From Candidatus Bathyarchaeota archaeon BA2 (GTDB lineage Archaea; Thermoproteota; Bathyarchaeia; Bathyarchaeales; Bathyarchaeaceae): a stretch of DNA of 34,259 bases. Each line of letters opens with the position of its first letter. Position 1 is the first letter of the stretch. A program made the position numbers and the translations under genes. The stretch is taken from the NCBI GenBank assembly GCA_001399795.1, contig LIHK01000053.1:1-34259 (forward strand). Reading direction: 5' to 3'. Shown here in pieces: positions 6,644 through 14,427 of the stretch. The notes under the pieces were generated by a model that made no database searches, was not told the origin of the DNA, and worked only from the letters and a program-made list of their open reading frames with translations.

Positions 6644-9600
6644 TTGGTAGTCAGGATGAGTAAAGAGTATCAGCAATACGCAACTGCTTTAGAAAAAGGA
6701 CTTGAAAGCATATACGAGGTTGCGAGAAAGGCAAGAGAGAAGGGATTAGACCCAGCCATTAGCCCCGAGCCTGAAGTAGCAAAGGATTTAGCCGAACTTG
6801 TTGAGGGACTTGTTGGTCCTCCCGGGGTTGCTGAAAGTATACGGGATTTGGGCAAGAAGTTGCCGCGCGAAGAGCTTGCCTTCAAGATTGCTGAACAGAT
6901 CATTTATGGAAAGTTTGGGCACATGGACGCGCGTGAAGCAGCCGAGCAGGCGATAAGGACAGCCCTCGCCATATTAACTGAGGGAATTACCGCTGCTCCT
7001 TTGCAAGGTGTGGCGCGAGTAGCCATCAAATTTAATCCTGATCGAACAAGATACCTTGCAATTTACTACGCCGGTCCAATACGTTCTGCAGGTGGCACTG
7101 AGCAGGCCTTAACATTAGTGATCGGAGATTTTGTTCGCCGCCTGCTCGGTTTAGATCGTTACAAACCAACTGAGGAAGAGATTAGGCGTTTTATAGAAGA
7201 AGTGCGCCTATTTGAGCGGGCGGTGGCTCGGTTCCAATATCGTGTTTCTGACGAGGAGTTAAGGAGGACTCTTGAGTCCATTCCAGTGGAAGTTACTGGC
7301 ACAGAATCAGATCCGATTGAAGTCTCATCCTTCCGTAACCTGCCCCGCATCGAGACAAACCGAGTGCGAGGAGGAGCGCTCCGCGTTGTAAACGATGGGG
7401 TCGTAGGGCGCTCCGCAAAAGTGTGGACGATCGTTGAGAAACTAGGAATAGAAGGATGGGACTGGTTGAAAAGAATAAGGGAAATTGAGGAAAAAAGAAC
7501 GGCGGGATTTATGGAAGACATCATCGCCGGCCGTCCCATCTTCTCATTTCCGTCTAGACGTGGAGGCTTCAGGCTTCGCTACGGGAGGGCTAGAAACACA
7601 GGCTTGGCAGCGGTGGGTATTCATCCGGCGACTATGATGGTTCTTCAACAATTTCTAGCCGCAGGAACGCAGTTGCGCATCGAAGGGCCGGGAAAGGCTG
7701 GGGTTGTCGTTCCCGTAGATGCGATAGAGCCTCCAGTTGTACGATTAAAAGATGGGTCTGTCGTCCGCGTTTCAATTCAAAATTTTGAAAAGATAAAAAA
7801 TGTGGTTGACAAAATTCTATTTCTTGGCGACATTCTCATAGGATTTGGCGACTTCTTATATAACAATAAAACCCTCCTTCCGTCTGGTTTCACTGAAGAA
7901 TGGTGGCGTGAAGAGTTCCGCTCTGTTATCAAAAAGAATTTTAATGACGATTTAGAAGAGGCCGCAGCAGCCGTGAAGATTCCTGCCAGTCGTCTTGAAG
8001 GCATGTTGAACGACTCATTTAAAAATAAGCCGACCGCCAAAGAAGCGATAACGTTAGCCTTAAATTTCCAAGTGCCTCTTCACCCGTCCTTCACGTTTTT
8101 CTGGTCCAGTATTTCCTCTGAAGATTTCCAAAAGTTGCGGAAATGGCTCTTAAGTTCAAAAAGTCAAGTTGAGGATGAGGTTGTCCAAGAAATAACTGGC
8201 GTGAAGAACGAGGAGATAAAAGGGCTTCTTGAAAGGATATGTGTGCCGCATAAAATCGTTGAAAACAAAATTAAAATAGAAAACGATGAAGCATATATCT
8301 TCGCTTTTTGCCTTGGTCTACATACCCCTAAAGCGAGGATAGTTCGCACAGAAACCGTCTTTAAAATCATTAGAAAGCTTACTGGTGTTGTTATCAGAGA
8401 AAAAGCTCCGACTCTTGTCGGCGCCAGGATGGGGCGCCCGGAAAAGGCTAAGAGACGGGAGATGAGGCCGCTTGTTCACGTGCTTTTCCCTGTTGGGCTG
8501 GCTGGTGGGTCTCGCCGAAACATTTCAGAAGCGTTGAGCAAAGTTTCGATTGAAGTTGACCTTGTTAAGCGGCAATGTCCAGACTGTAAAACATCAACCT
8601 TTAAAATAAAGTGTCCAAATTGCGGCGCGGAAACTACTTTGGAAAAATCTTGCCCTCAATGTGGGAGGCGTCTAAATCAAGGCTTTTGTCCAGTTTGTAA
8701 AGTACCAACAAGAAGCTACGGGAAACAATCGATTAATCTTAAGGAGTTAATGGATGAAGCTTGCAGAAAGCTAAATCTTCCCATCCCTGACCTTGTTAAG
8801 GGCGTAAAGGGTTTAACAAATGAAACAAAGACAGTGGAGACTCTTGAAAAGGGGATTCTGCGGGCGAAACACGACCTATCCGTTTTCAAAGACGGAACAA
8901 TAAGGTTCGACGCCACAAATGCTCCATTAACGCATTTTAAAGCAACTGAAATCGGCGTGTCTGTTGAAAGACTTCGACAGCTTGGCTACTACTACGACAG
9001 CAATGGAAACAGCTTAACCGACCCCGATCAGATATGTGAACTTAAGGTGCAGGACGTGGTTATTCCACTAAAATGCGCGGAATATTTTGTTCGCGTAGCA
9101 AACTTCATAGACGAACTTCTGGAAAAGGTGTACGAGTTACCCCCATACTACGAAGTTAAACGGGTTGATGACCTAGTTGGGCGTCTGGTTGTGGGCTTGG
9201 CTCCCCATACCTCCGTAGGCATCCTCGGGAGGATCATAGGTTTCACTCGTCTTAACGTTTGTTATGCTCATCTCTTATGGCATTCGGCGAAGCGCAGGGA
9301 CTGCGACGGCGACGAGGATACGCTGATGCTGGCTTTGGACATGGTCTTGAATTTTTCTAAGGATTATTTGCCTGCTCAGATAGGTGGGATAATGGACGCG
9401 CCTCTGTTCATTATTCCTGTGGTGAATCCCTTAGAAGTGCAAAGGCAAGCTCATGAGGTCGATGTTGCTGCCGCGTATCCATCACTGTTTTATGAAAAAA
9501 CTTGGGAGAAGGCGGCACCCCAAAGAGTAAGCAAGCTCATAAACCTGATTGGGCACCGATTAAACACTGAGGCTCAGTTTCAGGGCTTCAAGTACACGGT

Positions 9601-10057
9601 TCCGGTTTCTGACATCAACATGGGCAACGATGAAAGCATGTATAAGAGATTGAAGCGAATGGTTGACAAGCTGAACAGTCAGCTAGCTTTGGCGGAAAAA
9701 ATTGAGGCTGTGGATGCTGGGACTGTTGCTAAAAAGGTTTTGACCACGCACTTTGTTCGCGACATAGCTGGCAACCTAAGGGCTTTCACCACTCAAAACT
9801 TTCGATGCAAATCCTGCAACAAACGGTTCAGAAGACTACCTCTCCGAGGCAAGTGCCCAGAGTGTGGAGGTGCCATAACCCTAACCGTCTATCGCGGGGG
9901 GATTGAGAAATACTTGGAGGCGGCGCATCAACTTATTCAGAAGTACGGTCTTTCCGACTATTACGCTCAAAGACTTTCCCTAGTTGAAGATGAAATCAGT
10001 TCATTGTTCGAGGGCAAGAAACCAAAACAAATCAGCCTCGCAGACTTCATCGCCTAA
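6644..10057 (+). CDS. polC: DNA polymerase D large (catalytic) subunit DP2
   Basis: The 1137-residue catalytic subunit of the archaeal replicative polymerase PolD acts with DP1, whose gene is not in this window. The invariant acidic motif DCDGDED lies at ~886-892 within 'HSAKRRDCDGDEDTLML'. One cysteine-rich zinc region begins at residue ~645 (CPDC, CPNC, CPQC, CPVC) and another at ~1055 (CKSC ... CPEC). The tail ends in QISLADFI (1129-1136), which fits a PCNA-interacting peptide. There is no intein: length and motif spacing are ordinary. TTG 6644 has AAGGGGG at good spacing; ATG 6656 is the alternative. It is followed by a small winged-helix gene. Confidence 0.97.
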   Translation: MVVRMSKEYQQYATALEKGLESIYEVARKAREKGLDPAISPEPEVAKDLAELVEGLVGPPGVAESIRDLGKKLPREELAFKIAEQIIYGKFGHMDAREAAEQAIRTALAILTEGITAAPLQGVARVAIKFNPDRTRYLAIYYAGPIRSAGGTEQALTLVIGDFVRRLLGLDRYKPTEEEIRRFIEEVRLFERAVARFQYRVSDEELRRTLESIPVEVTGTESDPIEVSSFRNLPRIETNRVRGGALRVVNDGVVGRSAKVWTIVEKLGIEGWDWLKRIREIEEKRTAGFMEDIIAGRPIFSFPSRRGGFRLRYGRARNTGLAAVGIHPATMMVLQQFLAAGTQLRIEGPGKAGVVVPVDAIEPPVVRLKDGSVVRVSIQNFEKIKNVVDKILFLGDILIGFGDFLYNNKTLLPSGFTEEWWREEFRSVIKKNFNDDLEEAAAAVKIPASRLEGMLNDSFKNKPTAKEAITLALNFQVPLHPSFTFFWSSISSEDFQKLRKWLLSSKSQVEDEVVQEITGVKNEEIKGLLERICVPHKIVENKIKIENDEAYIFAFCLGLHTPKARIVRTETVFKIIRKLTGVVIREKAPTLVGARMGRPEKAKRREMRPLVHVLFPVGLAGGSRRNISEALSKVSIEVDLVKRQCPDCKTSTFKIKCPNCGAETTLEKSCPQCGRRLNQGFCPVCKVPTRSYGKQSINLKELMDEACRKLNLPIPDLVKGVKGLTNETKTVETLEKGILRAKHDLSVFKDGTIRFDATNAPLTHFKATEIGVSVERLRQLGYYYDSNGNSLTDPDQICELKVQDVVIPLKCAEYFVRVANFIDELLEKVYELPPYYEVKRVDDLVGRLVVGLAPHTSVGILGRIIGFTRLNVCYAHLLWHSAKRRDCDGDEDTLMLALDMVLNFSKDYLPAQIGGIMDAPLFIIPVVNPLEVQRQAHEVDVAAAYPSLFYEKTWEKAAPQRVSKLINLIGHRLNTEAQFQGFKYTVPVSDINMGNDESMYKRLKRMVDKLNSQLALAEKIEAVDAGTVAKKVLTTHFVRDIAGNLRAFTTQNFRCKSCNKRFRRLPLRGKCPECGGAITLTVYRGGIEKYLEAAHQLIQKYGLSDYYAQRLSLVEDEISSLFEGKKPKQISLADFIA

Positions 10058-10109
10058 CAGAACTGGTGAAACTTTTTCTGTGTTAACGGATAATTTGTTT
10101 TGAGGAACC

Positions 10110-10388
10110 ATGTTTAAGATAGCCCACCATCCCAAGGCTTTTTTAACCCTGAAGAGAAACGTTCGAAAGGGCTTACTTGCCAGAACGAAGATAGTTTTAG
10201 TCCTTGAGAAGAAGGCTTCAAACGCCAAAATCGTCGCGCAAGAAACCGGTTTAAGCTACGTGTCGGTTCTTCATCATCTTCATCTTCTCGAGACTGAAAA
10301 CATTCTCACGTGTAGGGGCAAGAGACCGTACCTTTGGGAATTAACTGGCGCTGGACAGCAAAGACTGACAAACCTTAAGGAAACTTAA
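10110..10388 (+). CDS. Small winged-helix DNA-binding protein
   Basis: The 92 residues form little more than one winged helix: 'RTKIVLVLEKKASNAKIVAQ' leads into the recognition region 'TGLSYVSVLHHLHLLET' and a wing 'CRGKRPYLWELT'. This resembles ArsR-like regulators without metal-binding cysteines. TTGAGGAACC precedes the ATG. It lies 52 nt after polC on the same strand and may be co-transcribed. Its 3' end overlaps the convergent MazG-like gene by 4 nt. Target unknown. Confidence 0.75.
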   Translation: MFKIAHHPKAFLTLKRNVRKGLLARTKIVLVLEKKASNAKIVAQETGLSYVSVLHHLHLLETENILTCRGKRPYLWELTGAGQQRLTNLKET

Positions 10389-10672
10389 AAGGAACACCTG
10401 CATGGGATTTCTTGACACTTGGGGCACTTATTATTGTATTTTATTAATGCGGCTTTCTCCAAATCTATGTTAACAACGTTTGCTAGGGACGCCAGCCAGG
10501 CGAGAACATCGGCAAACTCGTCTTCCATAGCCTTCGTATTCTTTTCCTTTAAAGCCTCCCCCAACTCCTCTATTTCCTCCACAAGCCAATCGAATGTTCC
10601 AACCGCTCCGCGCTCATAATCTCGGTGAAAATAAATCCGGTGCATCATATTCTGAAACTCACGAACGTGCAT
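10385..10672 (-). CDS. MazG-like nucleotide pyrophosphohydrolase
   Basis: The 95-residue all-alpha NTP pyrophosphatase has the two metal-binding helices EEIEELGEAL and 'EDEFADVLAWLASLAN'. It probably hydrolyses non-canonical or excess nucleoside triphosphates. The C-terminus adds CPKC..PCRC, a short metal-binding knuckle. ATG 10672 is chosen because a TATA-like element (TAATATA near 10713-10719, minus strand) would start the transcript around 10690, past the TTG at 10693. The DUF488 gene lies upstream on the same strand. Confidence 0.8.
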   Translation of the reverse strand: MHVREFQNMMHRIYFHRDYERGAVGTFDWLVEEIEELGEALKEKNTKAMEDEFADVLAWLASLANVVNIDLEKAALIKYNNKCPKCQEIPCRCSF

Positions 10673-10712
10673 GTCTCCCAATCTCTCCAACAATAATAGC
10701 CTACATCTCTTT

Positions 10713-11156
10713 CTATATTATGCCTTTAAATTTCATAAGGCCTACCTGTCCTTTCTCAAGGATATGTATCACTTCCACACACCTTCTTTCTAAGTAGGCG
10801 GTGAGGAAACGGCGGTGGCAATATTTCGGATTCTTCTCCATGCACATGACGCATACACGCCTTTCCATCGCATGGTCAAGAAGTTTCTCTACGCCTTCTC
10901 TAAACAAATCAGTTTCCATGTGGGCCTCGTATCCGCCTCGGCGATATCCACCCAGTTCCTTTCCAAGCCAAACGTACTCGACTCCATGCTCTGGCAACCA
11001 ATTTTCCATCTTCTCTCTCTTAAAATGCTCAATCTTGGATGTTGGAAAACTGCGAATGTCGACCAAAACCTCGATGTTATGTTCTGAGAGTAAGGCTAGG
11101 AATTTTTCAATAGATGTATTACTGTGTCCCACGGTCCATACCGTAGTTTGCCGCAT
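10713..11156 (-). CDS. DUF488 family protein
   Basis: The 147 residues match the DUF488 pattern: N-terminal 'WTVGHSNTSIEKFLALL', 'VLVDIRSFPTS', 'WLGKELGGYRR', and the C-terminal cysteine block 'CVMCMEKNPKYCHRRFL'. The biochemical role of the family is not established as far as I know; the conserved cysteines and CHRR suggest a catalytic or nucleotide-related function. A TTG two codons upstream (11162) is an alternative to ATG 11156. Confidence 0.85.
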   Translation of the reverse strand: MRQTTVWTVGHSNTSIEKFLALLSEHNIEVLVDIRSFPTSKIEHFKREKMENWLPEHGVEYVWLGKELGGYRRGGYEAHMETDLFREGVEKLLDHAMERRVCVMCMEKNPKYCHRRFLTAYLERRCVEVIHILEKGQVGLMKFKGII

Positions 11157-11476
11157 TTTCAAGGCAACAACACACCCTACGTTAGCCTTTTCTAAGTTTC
11201 GCCATGCCCCTTTTCACCTTTTCTCACCCTTTTGCACACCAACCTGTTCAGCAAAAGCCGTTTCAACACCGCACAATGGAATAAGGAGAAAGGTATCAAG
11301 CTCACCGCGACTGGTGGCGAGAATGTTGGATAGTATATACTGGTCTAGCTAGGGGGTCTATCTACAGAGAGAAGAAACAAAGACCTTTAAGTGTAAAAGA
11401 TTCGCATCTAAACCATAACCACAGAAGATTTTTATAGAATTCTTTTCTCTTCTAATAGACTGGAAAGGTGAAAGTT
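11157..11476. other. Intergenic region between divergent DUF488 and Hsp20 genes
   Basis: It holds the Hsp20 promoter and leader at its right end. A short palindrome GTATATAC (about 11333-11340) lies in the middle. A minus-strand frame near 11207-11347 reads loosely like protein but has no start codon. I see no gene here. Confidence 0.5.
11427..11437 (+). promoter_or_regulatory. TATA box of the hsp20 gene
   Basis: GATTTTTATAG lies about 45 nt before the chosen ATG, predicting a transcript start near 11458 and a short leader that contains the AAAGGTGA ribosome site at 11464-11471. Confidence 0.5.
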
Positions 11477-12103
11477 ATGTCTTGGGAATACTTCCCAGAA
11501 TGGTTCAGAAGGAGAATGAGACGTTCCCCATTCTTCAGAAGCTGGTTCTTCGGAGACATCGACGAAATGATGAGAGACATAGAAGAAATGATGGAAAGAG
11601 AATTCAGAGAATTCACAACTCGCGTCCCAAAGGACATGGTTCGTGAACGCAAACTCCCAGACGGTTCGACCGTACATGAGTGGGGGCCCTTTGTCTACGG
11701 CTACAGTATGACCATTGGACCAGACGGAAAACCAAAAATAAGGGAGTTCGGCAACGTCAAACCCTCACTAAAACCAGAAGCCTTTGGACTAACCAGACCC
11801 AGCCTTGATATGAAGGAAGAACGTGAACCCCTAATAGACATCGTTAGCACCAACGGCGAAATCAAAGTCGTAGCCGAACTACCCGGGGTTGAAAAGGAAG
11901 ACATCAAGCTGCATGGAACAGAAGACACGTTAACAATCTCAGTCGACACTCCGAAACGTAAATACTTCAAAGAAGTTGAAATGCCAGCGAAAATCAACCC
12001 CAAAGAAGTCAAAACCAAATACAGGAACGGTGTTCTAGAGGTTACGATGCCTAAAATCAAAGAGAAAAAGAAACCCAAAGGGGAGCCAATAAAAATCGAA
12101 TAA
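11477..12103 (+). CDS. hsp20: Hsp20/alpha-crystallin small heat-shock protein
   Basis: This 208-residue chaperone binds unfolding proteins in the cytoplasm. The N-terminal region is unusually long (~110 residues) and rich in aromatic and charged residues ('WFRRRMRRSPFFRSWFFG', 'MMRDIEEMMEREF'). The alpha-crystallin domain follows ('VVAELPGVEKEDIKLHGTED', then 'YRNGVLEVTMPK'), and the tail ends in the IKI form of the I-x-I oligomerisation motif. ATG 11477 is chosen over GTG 11468, which itself lies in the AAAGGTGA ribosome site. Confidence 0.93.
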   Translation: MSWEYFPEWFRRRMRRSPFFRSWFFGDIDEMMRDIEEMMEREFREFTTRVPKDMVRERKLPDGSTVHEWGPFVYGYSMTIGPDGKPKIREFGNVKPSLKPEAFGLTRPSLDMKEEREPLIDIVSTNGEIKVVAELPGVEKEDIKLHGTEDTLTISVDTPKRKYFKEVEMPAKINPKEVKTKYRNGVLEVTMPKIKEKKKPKGEPIKIE

Positions 12104-12201
12104 GTAATCGTCCTCGATTACCATCCATTCCTTTGACTGAACGTAATAGACCTTTTTACATTAGACTGACCCCATTTTTTTAATCAATTTGGAGAGAACC
12201 C

Positions 12202-12612
12202 ATGAAAAAACCTACAGAAATCAATGTGCTCGAAAACGTTTGCAAGGAAGCGAAAGATAAGGGTCGGCTAACAGGCGCTCATCTAACCCGGCTTTCCATG
12301 GCTTTTGGCTCACGCTTTACAAAGGCTTGGGAAGCACTGAAGGAGGAAAGAGTCAAAAAATACGTTTTTAAGCCGAGTGGTAAAGTTGTTTGGATCGTGG
12401 TCGGAAGAGAGCGCGATTACCTTGTCATGCCCGTAGCTGACTTTTGTTCATGCGACGACTTTTACTTTCGCGTGATGGATAAGGAAGTGCACCTGTGTTA
12501 TCATCTTATCGCGCAAAAGATTGCAGAAGCTTTAGCGTGGTATGACAAGGTGGAGGCAAATGATGATCTCTATGATTCCTTGATGGAGGAGTGGAAAAAA
12601 GTTACACCTTAA
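12202..12612 (+). CDS. SWIM zinc-finger protein
   Basis: The 136-residue protein has a C-terminal SWIM-type metal site, C-S-C ... C-Y-H ('FCSCDDFYFRVMDKEVHLCYH'). It is preceded by a helical region with 'LTRLSMAFGSRFTKAWEAL' and a beta segment 'VWIVVGRERDYLV'. SWIM fingers occur in archaeal and eukaryotic proteins linked to nucleic acids, including partners of Rad51/RadA paralogues; whether this one acts in recombination is not shown. GGAGAG lies before the ATG. The gene stands between hsp20 and a tiny membrane protein. Confidence 0.75.
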   Translation: MKKPTEINVLENVCKEAKDKGRLTGAHLTRLSMAFGSRFTKAWEALKEERVKKYVFKPSGKVVWIVVGRERDYLVMPVADFCSCDDFYFRVMDKEVHLCYHLIAQKIAEALAWYDKVEANDDLYDSLMEEWKKVTP

Positions 12613-12651
12613 ATAATCCATCTCTCAAATATAAAAAGGTGAGGACGCCTC

Positions 12652-12777
12652 ATGGATCCGGAAACATACTTCATAATGATTATCTTACCTCTCCTAATGG
12701 TGTTAACCTTCATAGCCCTCATCCTAGGCTTTCTATACATAATTTACGGTAAAGAAAAAGAACCTGAACCTGACTAA
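12652..12777 (+). CDS. 41-residue single-pass membrane protein
   Basis: It begins MDPETYF, continues with ~25 hydrophobic residues ('IMIILPLLMVLTFIALILGF') and ends in a short charged tail KEKEPEPD. The N-out, charged-C layout fits a small bitopic membrane peptide. GGTGAGG lies 7 nt before the ATG, which argues for real translation. I do not recognise a family. It converges on the DUF131-related pair. Confidence 0.6.
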   Translation: MDPETYFIMIILPLLMVLTFIALILGFLYIIYGKEKEPEPD

Positions 12778-12793
12778 TTCAAAATATTTTCTA

Positions 12794-13195
12794 TCAGGTT
12801 CGTCTCCGCAACATAATAAACAGAATCAGAACAATTGCTAAAGCAACGGCTAACAAAATCGCAAAAAATGCATATTGTCCGGCGCCAAATCCTATCGGAG
12901 GAAGAGGTGGTATAAAAACCACGAATCCAGCGCCGGCGGGCACTCCAAAGAAGACAGCTGCGATCACCATGAGGATCATTCCTATGAACATGAGGATGAA
13001 ACCCAACAGAAATAGTTTAAACGGAGCTGGCCATGGGAAAGCCTCCACTTGAGCTTCCCGCCTGAGATGGTTATAGCAATCTAGGCAAACCCATGTGTTT
13101 GGTTCAAAGCAAAACTGGCAAACCTCGTGGCCACATTCTTGGCAGACATATCTAGCCGCTCGCTTGCCGCAGATCTCGCATGTTCTGATCCGCAT
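12794..13195 (-). CDS. Zinc-finger membrane protein with DUF131-like C-terminus
   Basis: In this 133-residue protein, an N-terminal cross-brace-like zinc finger (~6-40; CEIC, CQEC, CQFC, CLDC) resembles B-box/HIT-type fingers. Two membrane segments follow ('LFLLGFILMFIGMILMVIAA' and 'FFAILLAVALAIVLILFIML'). The linker between them, 'VVFIPPLPPIGFG', mirrors 'VIIGPLPIVFG' of the next gene upstream, suggesting the C-terminal half is a diverged DUF131 copy. GAGGGAAG precedes the ATG, and it lies 15 nt downstream of that gene, so they form an operon. Confidence 0.65.
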   Translation of the reverse strand: MRIRTCEICGKRAARYVCQECGHEVCQFCFEPNTWVCLDCYNHLRREAQVEAFPWPAPFKLFLLGFILMFIGMILMVIAAVFFGVPAGAGFVVFIPPLPPIGFGAGQYAFFAILLAVALAIVLILFIMLRRRT

Positions 13196-13210
13196 GCCAG
13201 ACTTCCCTCT

Positions 13211-13474
13211 TCACTTAAACGCATAGTGAGAAAACGCTACGACAATCAGTATAAGCGTAATTAGGGCTATGGATAAGAGGAGGAGAACTTTAACCGATTC
13301 TTTATCAGTGCCAAAAACTATCGGGAGGGGTCCAATGATCACCGCGCCTCCGCCCCTAACTTTTCCCTTCCCTCTAATAGCGGTAAAAGCTAGGAGGATA
13401 ACAGCAGCGAAGGTTATGACAAAACCGATGAAAAGTAGAATGGCTCCCGCGTTGAACAATAATTGTTCGTTCAT
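13211..13474 (-). CDS. DUF131/TIGR00304 family membrane protein
   Basis: The 87 residues contain two transmembrane segments flanking the family signature 'GGGAVIIGPLPIVFGTDKES'. This small archaeal membrane family has no known function. It is the first gene of a two-gene operon with the zinc-finger relative that follows. It diverges from the RPA gene, with 95 nt between the starts. Confidence 0.8.
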   Translation of the reverse strand: MNEQLLFNAGAILLFIGFVITFAAVILLAFTAIRGKGKVRGGGAVIIGPLPIVFGTDKESVKVLLLLSIALITLILIVVAFSHYAFK

Positions 13475-13569
13475 CTAGACAGTCACTTCTTCGATAATCA
13501 AAAGAAAGGGGATTTAAATAAACCTTAACGCAGTATCTTACTCGTTCCGACAACCCACAGTGAAGTAAA

Positions 13570-14427
13570 ATGAGTTTAGAGGAGATCATTAAACAAATCC
13601 TGTCGTCTAGACCAGACCTCACACGCGAAGAAACCCTCAAAATGATTGAAAAGAAAAAGAAGGGCGCGGGAGAATTTTTCACAGATGAGGCTGCGGCGCG
13701 CATTGTCGCTTCAGAGTTGGGAGTTGAAATTTTTCGCGAGCCTCTTCGACTCGAAGTTTTGATTCGAGATCTTGTTTCTGGCTTGAGTGACGTAACGGTA
13801 TCTGGACGCGTCATCATGCTTCATCCTCCAAAAACTTACACTCGCTCAGACCGCACTGAGGGAAAGTTTGCTCGTTTGCTTATCGCAGACAAAAGTGGAA
13901 CGTTGAAGCTGATTCTGTGGGACGATAAGACAGACTTGGTAGAGACTGGAAAAGTTAAACAAGGGCAAATCATCAAGGTTTCGCATGGATACGTACGCGA
14001 GGGGTTGGATGGAAAGCTGGAGTTGCATGTTGGGTTACGCGGAGACATTCAAATTTCTCCACCAGACGCCGTGGATAGCGAATACCCTCTCATCACACAA
14101 TTCATAGAAAAACTCAAAGTGACTGAAATAAAGAAAGAAGATGGTCCAGTAGTCGTTGAAGGAACCATTGCAACGACTCCTGTTATAAGGGAAGTTGTCA
14201 CATCGCGAAATGAGAAGGTCGCGGTTGCCTCCTTCGAATTAAGGGATGAAACTGGAGAAATCAGGGTTTCAGCGTGGAGGAAGTTGGCAGAGGTTGCGAA
14301 GGATTTGACTGTTGGAACTCGCATTAAAATAAGAAACGCCTATGTAAGGAAGGGTTTCGCCGATCAGTTAGAATTAACCTCTCGCGCTTTCACATCAATA
14401 GAAGTCTTGACTGAAACGGGGAAGTAG
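13570..14427 (+). CDS. Replication protein A-like single-stranded DNA-binding protein
   Basis: The 285-residue protein has a helical N-terminus ('EEIIKQILSSRPDLTREE') and two OB folds at about residues 75-160 ('VTVSGRVIMLHPPKTY', 'LLIADKSGTLKLILWDD') and 185-275 ('VVVEGTIATTPVIREV', 'ASFELRDETGEIRVSAW'). No zinc finger follows. This is the archaeal RPA layout, which protects single-stranded DNA in replication and repair. A TATA-like ATTTAAATAA lies near 13511-13520. It converges with the aminotransferase, whose stop begins at the next base. Confidence 0.85.
   Translation: MSLEEIIKQILSSRPDLTREETLKMIEKKKKGAGEFFTDEAAARIVASELGVEIFREPLRLEVLIRDLVSGLSDVTVSGRVIMLHPPKTYTRSDRTEGKFARLLIADKSGTLKLILWDDKTDLVETGKVKQGQIIKVSHGYVREGLDGKLELHVGLRGDIQISPPDAVDSEYPLITQFIEKLKVTEIKKEDGPVVVEGTIATTPVIREVVTSRNEKVAVASFELRDETGEIRVSAWRKLAEVAKDLTVGTRIKIRNAYVRKGFADQLELTSRAFTSIEVLTETGK

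Noticed and set aside
6644-10057. Possible intein in DP2
   Set aside because: Length (1137 aa) and continuous family motifs leave no room for one; no intein splice-junction blocks are seen.
11207-11347. Minus-strand frame with 'RGELDTFLLIPLCGVETAF'
   Set aside because: No start codon and no recognised family; weaker than the other remnants.
10801-11352. Plus-strand 183-aa open frame
   Set aside because: It is antisense to the DUF488 gene, whose family motifs are clear.
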